A stretch of DNA of 64,000 nucleotides from Cadophora sp. MPI-SDFR-AT-0126. Taxonomy: Eukaryota > Ascomycota > Leotiomycetes > Helotiales > Ploettnerulaceae. Both the position numbers and the translations under genes were made by a program. This document shows, piece by piece, positions 52,907 through 64,000 of the stretch; position 1 is the first letter of the stretch, and each line of letters begins with the position of its first letter. The stretch covers positions 806,001 to 870,000 of the forward strand of contig JAGMVK010000001.1 in assembly GCA_020747065.1 (NCBI GenBank), written 5' to 3'. The notes under the pieces were generated by a model. The model made no database searches and was not told where the DNA came from. It worked only from the letters and a program-made list of their open reading frames with translations.

Positions 52907-53915
52907 ATGGCCGACGCCACCACCGAACCCAAGGTCGCTCCGGCGGAGACTGAGAAGCCCCTCCAGGTTGAGGCAAAGGATGAAGCTCCAAAGGAGACTC
53001 CACCGGTATGCACCATCACTTCCTGAATGCATCTTCGATTCGGACAGGTATTCAGATAGAGCGTCAAAGCTGATTATGATAGACCTTGACTGAACAGGCC
53101 ACCAGCGCAGCTTCTGCTGCTGCGACGACCGCCTCGACCGCTGCTTCGAATGTCGCTGATAACGTCTTCTCTATGTTCGGAGGAGGAGCCAAGAAGGAGA
53201 AGGTTGAAGATGAGGACCGTGGAGATAACTCTGGATCTGCAAAGGCACAGAAGGCTGCTGCTGCCGAGGAGAACCCAGAGGTAAGTGGAATTCCACATCA
53301 AAATAGATGAACAAACATGTAAACATATGGGCTGACATCTGCCGCGTAGGAGGAGGCCCCAGAGTCTGAGGATGTCCACTTCGAACCCGTCATTCGTCTC
53401 ACCGAGAAAGTCGACGTCAAGACCAACGAGGAGCTCGAGGAGCAAACCTTCAAGATGCGCGCCAAGCTCTTCAAGTTTGTCCGTGAGTCAAACGAATGGA
53501 AGGAGCGCGGAACTGGTGATGTGAGACTGTTGAAGCACAAGGAGAATGGCAAGACAAGATTGGTTATGCGAAGAGATAAGACTTTGAAAGTCTGCGCCAA
53601 CCACTATGGTATACTTGCATTCTCGACCGAGTTCTTATATATTTGCTGACGGTATATAATAGTTGTCCCTGAGATGAAGCTGTCGCCCAATGTCGGTAGT
53701 GACCGCAGTTGGGTGTGGAATGCTGCTGCTGATGTCAGTGAGGGTGAGCCAGAGGCGCAAACTCTTGCTATCCGATTTGCCAACTCTGAGAGTAAGGAAT
53801 TTTTACCCAGATCTCTAGCTCTTTGCTAATATATCATTCAGATGCCAATCTCTTTAAGGAGGCATTTATCAAGGCACAACAGGAGAATGAGGCTCTTTTC
53901 AATACGGCCTCTTAA
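52907..53915 (+). CDS. YRB1: Ran-binding protein 1 (Ran GTPase co-activator)
   Basis: Cytosolic protein that binds Ran-GTP and stimulates RanGAP, releasing export complexes after nuclear export. Exons 52907-53005, 53098-53280, 53350-53608, 53663-53791 and 53842-53915 give 247 residues. The N-terminus is Ala/Glu-rich and disordered. The Ran-binding domain starts at [23 protein letters not shown]. It has the conserved [30 protein letters not shown] (shown in overlapping pieces: [16 protein letters not shown]) and [18 protein letters not shown], then [13 protein letters not shown] and [10 protein letters not shown]. It ends with the helix [15 protein letters not shown]. Compared with animal RanBP1 it lacks a clear leucine-rich export signal. 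All five exons join in frame. Confidence 0.96.
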
Positions 53916-54705
53916 CCGATTTCCGTGGCATTGGAACTTCTGAACACCTCTGAATACCTCTGGATTTGATCGTACACATCGCACAGCACAGCACAGCATA
54001 GACACCCCCAAAATTCACGACAGTTACGAAAAACGCCCCCCCCTTTACAAATTCATTTCCCACGATCGACACCGCCATAAGCGCGATGCTTTTTTCAAGC
54101 AATCTTTGGTATCACCAAAGGTAGATCTGGACATTTATGGTGGTCTTAGTCTCCTCCGGGCAGTATGGTTCGAGGATTGACGATAGTGGAGGAACTGAAA
54201 TTCGGAGGATTGCCTTCAGCCCTAAGGTTGCGGCATGATATTGTAGTTAGACTAAATAGCATTCCCTCTTCTTCCCCCCAACTTTCGATGTCCTTATCTA
54301 AGTATGTATCAAGATGAGATAGTTACTTGATGCTTACTTACCCACCGTTGCCATTCTGGACGATCCCCAGACTCAGCGAATTCTCTTGATTGACTGGCAT
54401 CCGGCACAAGAGCAAAGAAGAGTTTCAATTTGTGAGCAGTGTTGCTTTTTGATTCACTATATAGAAATAATGTTCTCTGCTTGCCATTGTCCTGCAGCAA
54501 CTCAAACGTCACTAGCGTTGGTCTTTGCCCTTAAAGCTCTCCGGCCCAGCACCACTTGCACCACCCAGAACTGCTTTCACTCTGAACCCCACCACAACTC
54601 CGCGCAAGGACGTACAAGGCGCGTCGCAACTCCACACTCTTCTTAACCACACCCTTTCTATCTTTCCACAACATCACCCTCTTGAACCTCAGGAACGTTC
54701 TCAAG
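53916..54705. other. Intergenic between RanBP1 and TAF14
   Basis: About 790 bases of 3' UTR, spacer and leader; no gene or RNA seen. Confidence 0.45.
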
Positions 54706-55632
54706 ATGGTCGCAGATGTCAGTATTATCTTTCTAAGGACTTCCAAAGCTCCCCCGAATCGGAGGCAATTATGTGAATATTAGCTAACTGTTCACAGATC
54801 AAGCGTACCGTGAAGCTCATCACAGAGCAGCGCAACATGTACGTGGAGCCTACATACCGCGACAGACTTGCAGAAAGAGCCTTTGCTGATTCCCCGATTT
54901 AGTGACAAGCCTTCTGATGTGGAAGGCTTTCCGATGAAGAGCTGGAACATTGAAGTTTACCTTCTCGACGAAGCTGGAAATGAGAAGCCCGCAAACTGCT
55001 TCACCAAAGTGGTTTACAACCTTCACCCATCCTTCGCAAACCCAATTCAAAGTACGTCCGTCTCCCGCTACTGGTATACATGTGCTAATTACTTGCGTTT
55101 ACAGCCTTCCACGAAGCTCCTTTCCGATGCGAAAACGAGGGATGGGGAGAGTTTGATATGACCATTGACCTTTACACCACTGAGAAGGGCGGTAAAAACA
55201 CCGTTGCACACGACCTGAACTTCGCCAAACCTCGTTATGAAGCCAAGCATACCGTCGTTTTTAAGAATCCGAACCAAGCGCTCATCAATGCCCTGAAGGA
55301 GACCGGTCCGGTTCCAGGGGATGAGAATGGGCGTAAGAAGGAGAAGAAGCCATCATCGAAGAAGTCCGGTGCTGTTGATATGGAGAAGTTGGCGGAAGCT
55401 CTTGTCAAGTTGAACGAAGATGATCTGCTCCATGTAGTCCAAATGATCCATGACAACAAGTCGGACGATACATACACCAAGAACGACATTGAACGTACGA
55501 CTCCTGCCCTGTATATGATAAATGGAAACTGACAAATATACAGAGGGCGAGTTTCACGTAGATCTCTACACATTACCGGAGACCTTGGTCAAGATGCTCT
55601 GGGATTTCGTTTCTGCTGCTGGTCGAACTTAG
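54706..55632 (+). CDS. TAF14: YEATS-domain protein Taf14
   Basis: Acyl-lysine reader shared by TFIID, TFIIF and chromatin remodellers (SWI/SNF, INO80, NuA3) in yeasts. Exons 54706-54717, 54798-54838, 54903-55051, 55105-55494 and 55544-55632 give 226 residues. The first exon encodes only MVAD and the second is 41 nt. Splicing gives VKLITEQRNIDKPSD, then the YEATS fold: MKSWNIEVYLLDEAGNEKP, FTKVVYNLHPSFANP, TFHEAPFRCENEGWGEFDM and the closing strand KHTVVFKNPNQAL. A basic linker leads to the C-terminal ET domain (VDMEKLAEALVKLNEDDLLHVVQMIHD, shown here only as landmarks, and LYTLPETLVKMLWDFV). YEATS plus ET without a long tail separates Taf14 from Yaf9, which would carry a coiled coil. Confidence 0.93.
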
Positions 55633-56103
55633 AGCACAACCGTATCATCGATCGAGTTTCGTCGAATCTTCTAGATTGCAATTCTCATTTGAGTACGCAT
55701 GCATAGCAGGCAGGGTTCATGGGGCTTTCCTCTGATTTCTTTAGGTTAGGCAATGGCGTTCTCTGCGATATGGGTTGGGCCTGGCATGATTTCTACTACC
55801 TTCTAATCATTCACGAGCTTTCTGGCTGGCGTACAACGGTGGTGCGCAACAATCATGGACTCTATCTATGGTGGCGACGATTCGAGGCACTTCATACTAT
55901 CTTAGTGAAGGAGCTGGTTGGGGAGAATGGGTATACCAAATAGCGCTGGCATTTAGGTATTGAGAGCGAACGTGCCTTAGCTTTCGTGTCATATTTTGCA
56001 GCGGGGGTATCTAAAAGCAAAATTCTACCAACTGTGCCTGTACTCCTTTGCGCCTCATGATCCATTGTGATAGCTTCCCAACGCCTCAAACCAGAAAGTA
56101 TGA
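55633..56103. other. Convergent 3' region
   Basis: 470 bases between the converging ends of TAF14 (+) and the DUF4604 gene (-). No feature seen. Confidence 0.5.
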
Positions 56104-56619
56104 TCATTCATCATCCCCAAAGCTCAGCTTGATCTTCTTTCCCTTCTTAGCAGACTTGCCCTTCTCTGCTTTTTTCTCCGGCTGGCTTGGTGCTTTCTTG
56201 TCTGCAGGCATTTTGGCAATGGAAACTTCATCTTCCTCATCTCCACCCACGACCTTGCCTGCTTTCCTTTTCTTGCTTGCACCGATGGCAGCAACTTTCT
56301 CCTTGCTCTCCTTTCCGGCGTCTCCCTTCGCAGCCATCGTTTCCCCGTTCTCAGCCTTGTCACCATCCTTGATTTCCTTCTCCTTCTCCAACCCAGCCTC
56401 TCGCGTCTCCCACTCGCTCTTGGTCAAGGTCTCTCCACTGCCTTCATCAAAGTAAACCGGCTCATCTTCTGCCTCATCCTCAGCAGTCCGCGCTTTCTTG
56501 GGCCTCGCAACAGTGTACTCATGTCTGCCATCACCGGCATTATTGTTTGCACGGAGACGCGCAAGGAAAGGCGGCAGACTGTCATCATAATGCAAATTCT
56601 TGGAAGTTATTTTGGACAT
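56104..56619 (-). CDS. DUF4604 family protein (KIAA1143-like)
   Basis: Function unknown. Single exon, 171 residues. The N-terminus MSKITSKNLHYDDSLPPFLARLR is the DUF4604 signature, shared with human KIAA1143 (which begins with a similar Pro-Ala-Phe-Leu-Ala-Arg stretch). A second conserved piece is DEPVYFDEGSGETLTKSEWE, about 60-80. The rest is a highly charged Lys/Glu/Ala-rich tail with basic clusters (SKKRKAGKV, SAKKGKKIKL), suggesting nuclear or nucleolar location, and it ends SFGDDE. An in-frame ATG at 56748 would add 43 residues, but the family begins at the chosen Met. Convergent with TAF14. Confidence 0.88.
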   Translation of the reverse strand: MSKITSKNLHYDDSLPPFLARLRANNNAGDGRHEYTVARPKKARTAEDEAEDEPVYFDEGSGETLTKSEWETREAGLEKEKEIKDGDKAENGETMAAKGDAGKESKEKVAAIGASKKRKAGKVVGGDEEDEVSIAKMPADKKAPSQPEKKAEKGKSAKKGKKIKLSFGDDE

Positions 56620-57669
56620 GGTCTTGAGAATGGCGGATCGACTTGAGTTTCTTCCAATGGCTTCTTTTTGGACGGTGCTTGAGGCTCTCTTATGATTTAT
56701 GATGGGTACTTCGGTATTGGCATCCCTGCTGGTACTCGAGAAATCCAAGGCCAGCGCTATTCTAGCCGGATTGGCATGTGGATGACAGCTCGGTGACGGA
56801 AATGACGTTGTGAGAGGTCTTTGGGTAAACTCGCGAGTAGATCGAGAATAGATCTGGTCTGAAGAAGTGAAGGGGTTGAGGTAAATACAGTCTCAAGATA
56901 CAAAATCCAAAAATTGCAAGCTTGAAGCTTGGGAAAAGCAAGATTCAGCCTCGTCTGATATCAAGAAGCTACAGGCAATTTCCAATCTTGTCCAGTTCGA
57001 GGTTAGCGGTACAGATTTAGCATCTTTTGATTACGATTCAGAGCAACGAACATTGGACCTTTGAGGCTTGAGGTGCTCTTTCCTGCATGCTCAATTCAAG
57101 AACGTATACTACTCTAATATCCTTCCGGTCAACATTTTGTTATCTAAACTCTCAAAACAATTCCCTTGTCAAGCAATTTTGTGTTGCACTGCCGTCCAGG
57201 ACCCGTTCTCTTTTGCTGCAGGGGCGGCTTTGCCAAGCACATTTAGCCGATTTTCAGAGGAGCGAACACCTCCTATCGTAGAGGAAGCAGAAACGACCTG
57301 TCCTAAACCACCACCAGACCTCGCTGCTCAGGCATAGTGCAACGACTATCCCGTCTCCCATCGAATGCCCTACTATCCTCATTCGTCTCCTCCAGCTGTG
57401 TGCTGAAGGCGGGCTCCACGACCCGACGCGTCATCGCAGACCCAAATACTTCTTGCTCGAGGGCTTCTCCTCCATCCACTCGTTACAAGCGTGACCAAAA
57501 TCAGCCGATAGGGTCCTTTCAACGCCCTCTGTACCTCCTTCGATTCATTCTTGCGCTTCCCAATACTTATTGTAATACGACGGCTCTGTGCGGAGTCCAT
57601 TGACGACCTGGGGCAAGCACCCCCTATAACGAACATTTCCCTCAACGAATCGCAGACACATCCGCACCA
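56620..57669. other. Intergenic between divergent DUF4604 and mannosyltransferase genes
   Basis: 1 kb spacer with both promoters. ORFs at 57068-57337 and 57337-57603 (+) have no supporting feature. Confidence 0.45.
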
Positions 57670-59381
57670 ATGGGTTTCGTACAGAGAGTTCTCAAGAGGA
57701 TTCCATCTTCTTCGCAGCCTGTTCCTACTCTCGACGAGGTTAAAACGAAGCCAAAGACCAGCTCCAGACTGGCATTCTTCCGGCGTCCTTTGAGGTTAAA
57801 GGGCAACTCGAGCATTTCGATACCTCTTGGCGTTGTTCTACTGTTCCCATGCATCGTTGTAGTATTGATATTGGTGCTATTCGTGCGACATCCTAAATCT
57901 GGAGTTGGGATATTGATGCCCGCTGGAGCACCACCAGCCATCAGGTTTGCGGACCTATTCCCAGTCGAGCCAGAAAGAAGCTAATAAGTGTTCTTGCAGG
58001 AAAATTAGTGAAGACCATGACAAGGTCTTCGTAACAGGATGTCTAGAGCCAGATACCTCGAAACCAAGAGCGAATGCGGCGTTTGTGGTATTAGCAAGAA
58101 ACAAGGAGTTGGATGGTGTCATCCAGTCTGTCAAGTCTATCGAGCGACATTTCAACAGATGGTATCATTACCCTTACGTCTTCCTTAATGATGCGGAGTT
58201 CAACTCGACTTTCAAGGAGACTATCCAGAATTATACAAGTGGCACCGTGGAGTTTGGAACTATCGACCCAAAGATGTGGGGATTCCCAGACTGGATCGAC
58301 CCCAAGGTTGCAAAGGAGGGTATCGCAAAGCAAGGAGACGCTGCTATCATGTACGGTGGAATGGAGAGTTACCACGCCATGTGCAGATTTTATTCCGGGT
58401 ATGTACAGCTGGTCCATGTGGTTGACAAGGTGCTGACAAACCGGATAGATTTTTCTACAAGCATGAGCTTTTGCAAAAGTATGAATGGTACTGGCGTCTG
58501 GAGCCAGAGATCAAGTACTTCTGCGACATCACCTAGTATGTTATTCCGCTGCGTGCCTTTTTACCCAACTAACAGGTTACAGTGATCCGTTCTTGAAGAT
58601 GATCGAAACGAACAAAACCTATGGATTTACTATTGCGGTAAAGGAGCTCAAGGAGACCGTGCCAAATATTTTCCGATACGCCTCTGCGTACAAGCGAATC
58701 AATAATCTGACCTCCCAAGGTCTGTGGGAGATGTTCGTGGAGCCACAACCGGAAGAAAAGAAGGAGCCTGAAGATCCCAAGCATGCTCTTCCTGAAGAAA
58801 TCCTTCGTGGCGACCCTTCCCGTGCCTCACTACCAGATATCGACCCGGAAACCATGGAGGGAGAGAAATACAACATGTGTCATTTTTGGTCGAATTTCGA
58901 GATTGCAAGGCTCAGTTGGTTTAGAAGTAAGGAATATGAGGATTTCTTCCAAATGATGGACCGCAGTGGAGGTTTTTGGATGGAACGAGTAAGTGCAATC
59001 GACTTGATTTGGATCAATTGGTGCTAATTATTTTTTAAGTGGGGAGATGCACCCATTCATTCACTTGCGGCTGGGGCACTACTGGCCACTCGCGATATTC
59101 ATTACTTCCGAGACTTCGGTTACAGACATACCACTATCCAGCATTGCCCTGCAAATGCTCCTGCTCGCCAATTGCCTCGTATTCCATTTTTAGAGACCAC
59201 GACTACAGACGAGAAGAAGAGAAGAGAGGAAGACGAGTATTGGGACTCCTGGGATGCAGTCAAAGAGAACGGCGTAGGCTGCAGATGTAGATGTGACACA
59301 GATATTGTGGATGTTGAGGGCAAGCAAGGCTCCTGCTTGGCCGAGTGGGTGGACGTCGCCGGTGGGTGGGCCAGTCCTTGA
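57670..59381 (+). CDS. Alpha-1,2-mannosyltransferase, KRE2/KTR (GT15) family
   Basis: Golgi type II enzyme that adds alpha-1,2-mannose from GDP-mannose to N- or O-glycans of wall and secreted proteins. Exons 57670-57944, 58000-58398, 58449-58535, 58583-58988 and 59040-59381 give 502 residues. Seen: a basic cytosolic tail, one signal-anchor helix (ISIPLGVVLLFPCIVVVLILVLF, shown as location about 49-71) and a stem. The GT15 domain has RANAAFVVLARNKELDGV, SIERHFN, YPYVFLND, GTVEFG, KYEWYWRLEPEIKYFCDITYD (built across introns 2-3), and YNMCHFWSNFEIA with the family's catalytic Glu. It ends with GDAPIHSLAAG and a HTTIQHCP stretch. A charged insert (EPQPEEKKEPEDPKH) marks the Ktr4/Ktr5-like side of the family, but I would not fix the subfamily. 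Confidence 0.94.
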
Positions 59382-61009
59382 TTATATTGCGAAACGGAAG
59401 AGAACATAGACGGTGACAGTGGAATGAGCGTCCTGGCTGGCCTTGCCGGTCAGCACCCGGTTCGGCGAATGGGCTAGACGGTTTTGGTTGCATGGCTACA
59501 CATCATTGAGAAAGGGACGCCCGGTCCCCCACTTGTATTCACAGGGTATGCATTATGGCGTTTTCTGGGCTGGGGACTTCTATATGCCAATGTGAAAATA
59601 TGTTTGATCACTTTGCGTTCTTGCTCTTTCCTATCATATCCCAAGGTCGTTCGTTGGGCAATCACGCGTTCCATATGATTCTACTACCCAAAACCGACAA
59701 GTGTCAACAGCTACCCTCAAAAGTCTTCTGCGCCTTGTTTGCTGCCTCTGGAACCCTAAGTACACCACCCATTGTTGGGTAGAGAGGACAGAATCCAATC
59801 TTGTTACATGCAAATCGATTACTCAACACACTTCTTTGATACACCGGTCATCCCTTCATGGTCCGTGATATTGTAGTGTTAATTTCATCCACACTTCTCA
59901 TCATCCTAGATTTAGATAGTGAGGAGCCAAGCCCTCATACTAGGGTATCTTCGTCCCCTCAGAGCTGCAGAGACTCTTGTCAATGGACCAACGCGCCGTA
60001 CCAACTTTGCCGTTCATTTCTTGGTGCGGACGCCAGCCACTGCAGGAGCCACTCGAGGGAGTGCTGCTACTTCTCCGGAGCGAGTTGGACTCTCAAGAAG
60101 ACGATTCATCTGCTCCATAGGCCACTGGATCACTCCGCAGTGCTCCGATTTCGTACCGAGATACGACACTGGAATTAATCTTCTGGCTGGAGACGTAATG
60201 TGGCTGTTGACGTCCCATCATCCACAGAGATACAATAAAGAAAAACTTCCAGGTGCATGAATAACAGATTGCATACCATTGGAAGTGTATTCAAACTATT
60301 GCACTTGCAACCTCACCCAGATTCGACTTCCTTTCTGAGGCAGCCTCAGCTGAACCGGGGCTGAAAGAGGCGGCTCCTGGTACACGGCACGCACACACAG
60401 ATGTATATGTGTTCGAGGTCTTTCTCATTGGTCTTTTTCAATGTATTAAATGCAGAGAGAATCTTAGTCTCTGACAAGCTAGATGATTTCGGACGGATCA
60501 GCAAGAAATCAACACATCTACAAGCACTGTTGGATACAGTACATATCGTAGATTCAGTAAGACTTCGTCATTCAAACCCAAGTCAGGGCTTCTCTGCTCA
60601 AGATTTGCTTCTTCCTATTACGACTCTCATGTCACATCGATGTTCATGGGCATCATTCATTGTACCATGCCTGCATTCCAAATTGGCATCATAAAGCAGG
60701 AAGAGGAACAAGACAACCAGTGAGCACCAGGAAACTGTTGCTTGGTACAGGAAGATCCATGAACCCTTCCTATTGCAAAGCCTTCTCGAAAACGCAATCC
60801 TCAATTCTCAGATATTGATCACTTTGAGTCCTTTGAACCAGATCCCAGGCATCAAGCCACTTACCATCTACGAACCATATATTCCGTACTCTAACCACCC
60901 AAAGAATGCCAACCATTACAATCCAGACGAGTGCCATATGATGCAATCATGATCTTCAGAGCTGTGTTTCCTTCCCAAAGTCCAGCAAATTTACGTGCGA
61001 GTATGACAT
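59382..61009. other. Intergenic region
   Basis: 1.6 kb. Short ORFs on both strands, none with a recognisable domain. No RNA gene seen. Confidence 0.4.
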
Positions 61010-62200
61010 TTAGTAAGGATAGGTACGATTTGGATCAGGAATGCAGTCTCGCCAAGCCGAAGCGATGGAGGTGAATATCTCGATGTATACGAAGCCAGGG
61101 AAGGCGATGCCCCAGAATACCATGAAGATGAGGACTAGACGGCCATTACGGTTCTGATTTTTGCTGGGCTTGTTCCATCTAAAGCGAATGAAGATACTGT
61201 GGCAGAAGACTGTTGCAGCAGGGGTCAGCGGCTTTCCACGGTGGCAGGAGGAGATGATACTTACACAAAAGAGCCATAGCCAGAGGTCCCCAGATGATAG
61301 GTACATGATCACACTTAGTCCAGTGAACACCATTCTCACCTTGATACTTGTCAAACTCGGGCTCGGAAGCATTGTTGCTGCGAGTAGCGTTGTCGACCTT
61401 GTCCCAGTCAACGTGTGTAGGTTCTAAAGCATCTCGTGAAGCCAAATACTTCACACCATCCACGAGGAACTTGATGGGATTGCCACGGCTGGAGATGGCA
61501 GCGCTGGAGGGTGTACTTGTGAGGATCTGAGAGCCATTGGTCCGGGTACCGTTATTGGAAGCGTAGACTGCGGTAGGGCTGATGTTGTTGGCAACATTGC
61601 TGGCGGTGTAAGTGCATGGGATGGCCACGCCACCTTTGCCCCAGTAACACATGCCAGTGACCAAGGAGGGCTTTGCAGAGACGTCAGAGACCTGGACTGT
61701 AACTGTGTTTGCCTAGAATCGATCAGTCTGTGTCGCAGGAAGCAAGGAGATTGGAGGATGAGTGTACTCACAGGCTCTGTAACAGTGAGAGTAGAGGTTG
61801 CGATGTTTGTGGTCGTGATGGTAGTAGTTGGGATATCAGAGGAAGTCAAAGTGTAGACTTCAGGGATCGTGGTCGGGAAAACACCAGGTGGGAGACCGGA
61901 GGAAGTCCTAGTGTACACCGCAGGAGGGGCATGGTTGGCAGGAATTATAGTCAGGAAGACACCAGGCGGGAGAGCAGCAAGAGCTGTTGCAGAGGCGGTG
62001 ATGGTAGTAACGAGCGTAAGGGGATCGCCACCTTCGAAGTTTGAGAAGATTCGAGTGCTTGTGATAACTCCAGAGCCATCGGCTGACAGACCTGGTAGTT
62101 AGCAATGCGATCAAAAAGGGATTGGGAGTGGCCTACCACCAGCGAACCCTACCAAACCACTTGCAAGTGACAGGAAGATAACAAGAGTCTTGACGAACAT
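61010..62200 (-). CDS. Thr/Ser-rich secretory-pathway protein with two C-terminal membrane helices
   Basis: Function unknown. Minus-strand exons: 62200-62137, 62091-61772, 61712-61265 and 61209-61010, giving 343 residues. It starts with a signal peptide (MFVKTLVIFLSLASGLVGFAGG), then a Thr/Ser/Pro-rich ectodomain with a duplicated unit (LPPGVFLTIIP ... VYTRTSS and LPPGVFPTTIP ... VYTLTSS) and TTTITTTNIATSTLTVTEP, a likely O-mannosylated stalk. A globular part with CYWGKGGVAIPC, several NxS/T sequons and HWTKCDHVP follows. The last exons build two hydrophobic helices, IIWGPLAMALLFF and LVLIFMVFWGIAFPGFVYIEIF, separated by a basic loop. It is unlike GPI-anchored wall proteins, which end in one hydrophobic tail. 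Opposite orientation to the mannosyltransferase upstream. Confidence 0.78.
61838..61976 (-). repeat. Internal tandem duplication in the Thr/Ser-rich gene
   Basis: Two diverged copies of a roughly 75-nt unit encode LPPGVF-T-IP...VYT-TSS twice in a row. Conserved blocks are acaccaggcgggag / acaccaggtgggag and ggaggaagtc, so the duplication is visible at DNA level. Confidence 0.7.
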
Positions 62201-64000
62201 CTTGAGTGAAGCTATCATGCGCATTCAGCTCTTTTCGTCAGATCGAAGAGAAAGAATATGTTGATGTGAGGGATTTGAAGTATATGATACTTCGATCTAT
62301 ACGACTCCTGGGCGCACAGAATCAAAACAGAACAGTAGGCACCAGATCGATTGGCTACAAATGCTTGATCTTGTGATGAGGAAAGGAATTAGTGAATCTG
62401 AATTTGCTCACCTTGTTGACACGGATTGAATGCGAGATATAGAAAACCTGTACCCGCTGCAGCAGTAAGGATTGATACGAAGGGACCGAGAGGTCCCTCC
62501 AACGATGATGCGAATGAATGGTCGGGGGTACGTTAGTACGGCGCGTCGATGGCGAAAGGATGATGAGTTGGTTACGAACGAGGCCGTATTGTTTTGGTAG
62601 TCTGAGTTTGTTTATCTCAGATTCGGCCGCCAATCAGGTTGAAGCGAGAAGCTAGCCTTACTTATTTGGTCCGAGTAGTCACCACGTTCAACTGCCATAC
62701 ATCAATAGAGCTAGGTATTGAGAGGCTGCTTTGAGAGATGCGAGTAGGCCAAGGTAATATTGACCAAGCCTGAGAGAACCAACTCAGCCCCATCCCAATG
62801 GTATCCAAAGTGAGATATTGTCAAAGCTATGCTACATGCGAATCTCGAAATTGCCATCCTTGATAGACTGGCTCATTCTAGGTAAGAAATAAGTACCGTG
62901 CTGAAGGTACATTGGCAGAGACCAAGTTGGATTGAGAGTTTTAGCGCATGCTCTGAAGTATGTCTGGCCGTTGCTCTGCACCGCCGTTTACCTCAAGCTT
63001 CCAGCCTTGTCAGCAGAAGTGAAAGAGTTTAAGCTTAAACATGTGAAATCACAAGGCACAACGGATATCCGATCGGATGTTTTTCCGCAATAATTCCTTG
63101 CGCATTTATGGTGGTGACTTGACGAGATACCGCTGAGAAAATCTCCAGAGTCAAAAATTCAATGAGAATATGCAATGACAAAGCAAATAGTCCTCAAGCA
63201 AAGTGAAAGAACTAGTAGCAATCAAGGCAAATGAATTGCTTCAATAGACATGATTGTCTCGTTGACCATTTCAACCTCCCGACAACTTGAAGTTTGGAAT
63301 TTGGAAAACGACTTTCGAAGATATACAATCTCATATTCGAACATGCTGGACTAAGTGAGTCTATCAAAGCACCTCAGTATGCTGTCGAAACGGTGTCTGT
63401 AAAGGAAGGATTACTGTCCTGCCTCTGCTGCTTTACAATGGAGATTTTAGAGGTACAAAGACAGGTTTGGAGGCAGCTTGCAAGGCAGGAGCAGCCAACA
63501 ACCAGGTAAGTTCTGTGTTTGAGGAAACAATCTAACCTCTCCATGTCCTCCAATGGCTTCAAGAAGGACATGGCTTAGATATCCTTGCCCAAATTCTGCC
63601 CAACGTCTTTCTGGCAATGGAGGTATGTTCTCACATGGTGAAACTTAGCCATGTAGCCACTTACGAAAGTGGCCAGACTTGACTTCCTGCCTTTGTATGT
63701 GTCTAGAGCACACCATTTAGGAAACAAATCTTGGAGATAGTTGAATACCGACACTGCCTGTGAGCTGTGATGAAGTGTTGTCTGAAATCAGGGGCATGTC
63801 TCGCATGACTACCAGCTGAGCTTGAGAGGCTTGGCACTAGACCCCACTTGCCACTTGACCCCAGAGCTTCATAATCCAGTACATTCTTTGTTGATTATCT
63901 CCAACTTGCTCTTGTGCTAAACCCAAAATTTTATATCATTAACCGCCGACCCTGGAGATGGCGTGGCCCTATCCGTGAGAAGGTACAGTGCAGCTATCTT
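62201..64000. other. Right-end region without a supported gene
   Basis: 1.8 kb. The left part is the promoter of the minus-strand gene at 62200. ORFs at 62633-62355 (-), 63294-63509 (+) and 63571-63374 (-) are short and show no domain. A gene may begin beyond the window edge. Confidence 0.35.

Overview
The window looks like nuclear DNA of a filamentous ascomycete (Pezizomycotina). Genes are split by many short introns (about 46-135 nt, mostly GT...AG with CTAAC/CTAAT-like branch sites), lie on both strands without operons, and encode typical mould proteins: ERMES Mdm10, a PTS2-targeted thiolase, a KRE2/KTR mannosyltransferase, a GH105 pectin-side-chain enzyme and a microsomal P450. A leotiomycete-like relative is my guess only. 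I inferred all exon boundaries by eye from splice signals, reading frame and family conservation. The exon sums of all multi-exon models come out in frame.

Layout. 0-6.9 kb is a housekeeping block: triosephosphate isomerase (5' end cut by the window), U1 snRNP 70K, ribosome-assembly factor Mrt4 (minus) and Mdm10 (plus), the last two sharing a 217-bp divergent promoter. 6.9-15 kb holds a P450 with a long upstream region and an odd C-terminal extension, then a ZIP zinc transporter. 16-21.7 kb carries three consecutive plus-strand genes of unknown function. They share a Cys/His core (YVLRC...H...H/C...VV or TFG) and basic C-terminal tails, and I think they form an undescribed tandem family. 23.6-29 kb is a divergent pair, the pre-mRNA 3'-end endonuclease Ysh1 (minus) and TFIID subunit Taf4 (plus). 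30.5-41.6 kb holds an NRAMP metal transporter, a small basic unknown protein, glycerol kinase and peroxisomal 3-ketoacyl-CoA thiolase. 42.7-45.3 kb is a large single-pass membrane protein with an Atg8-binding-like motif. 48-55.6 kb holds a 2OG-Fe(II) dioxygenase, a secreted GH105 hydrolase, RanBP1 and the YEATS protein Taf14. 56-62.2 kb has a DUF4604 protein (minus), a GT15 mannosyltransferase and a Thr/Ser-rich secretory-pathway membrane protein (minus).

Functional themes. Several genes belong to mRNA synthesis and processing (U1-70K, Ysh1, Taf4, Taf14). Glycerol kinase and the PTS2 thiolase are neighbours and fit lipid/glycerol catabolism; the thiolase promoter has a CCTCGG element of the FarA/FarB type and a CCAAT box. 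ZIP and NRAMP handle divalent metals. I saw no rRNA, convincing tRNA, CRISPR array or intact transposon. Long gene-poor stretches (6.8-9.2, 11.3-13.4, 21.7-23.6, 32.5-35.6, 45.3-48.0 and 62.2-64 kb) have only unsupported ORFs or small degenerate traces.
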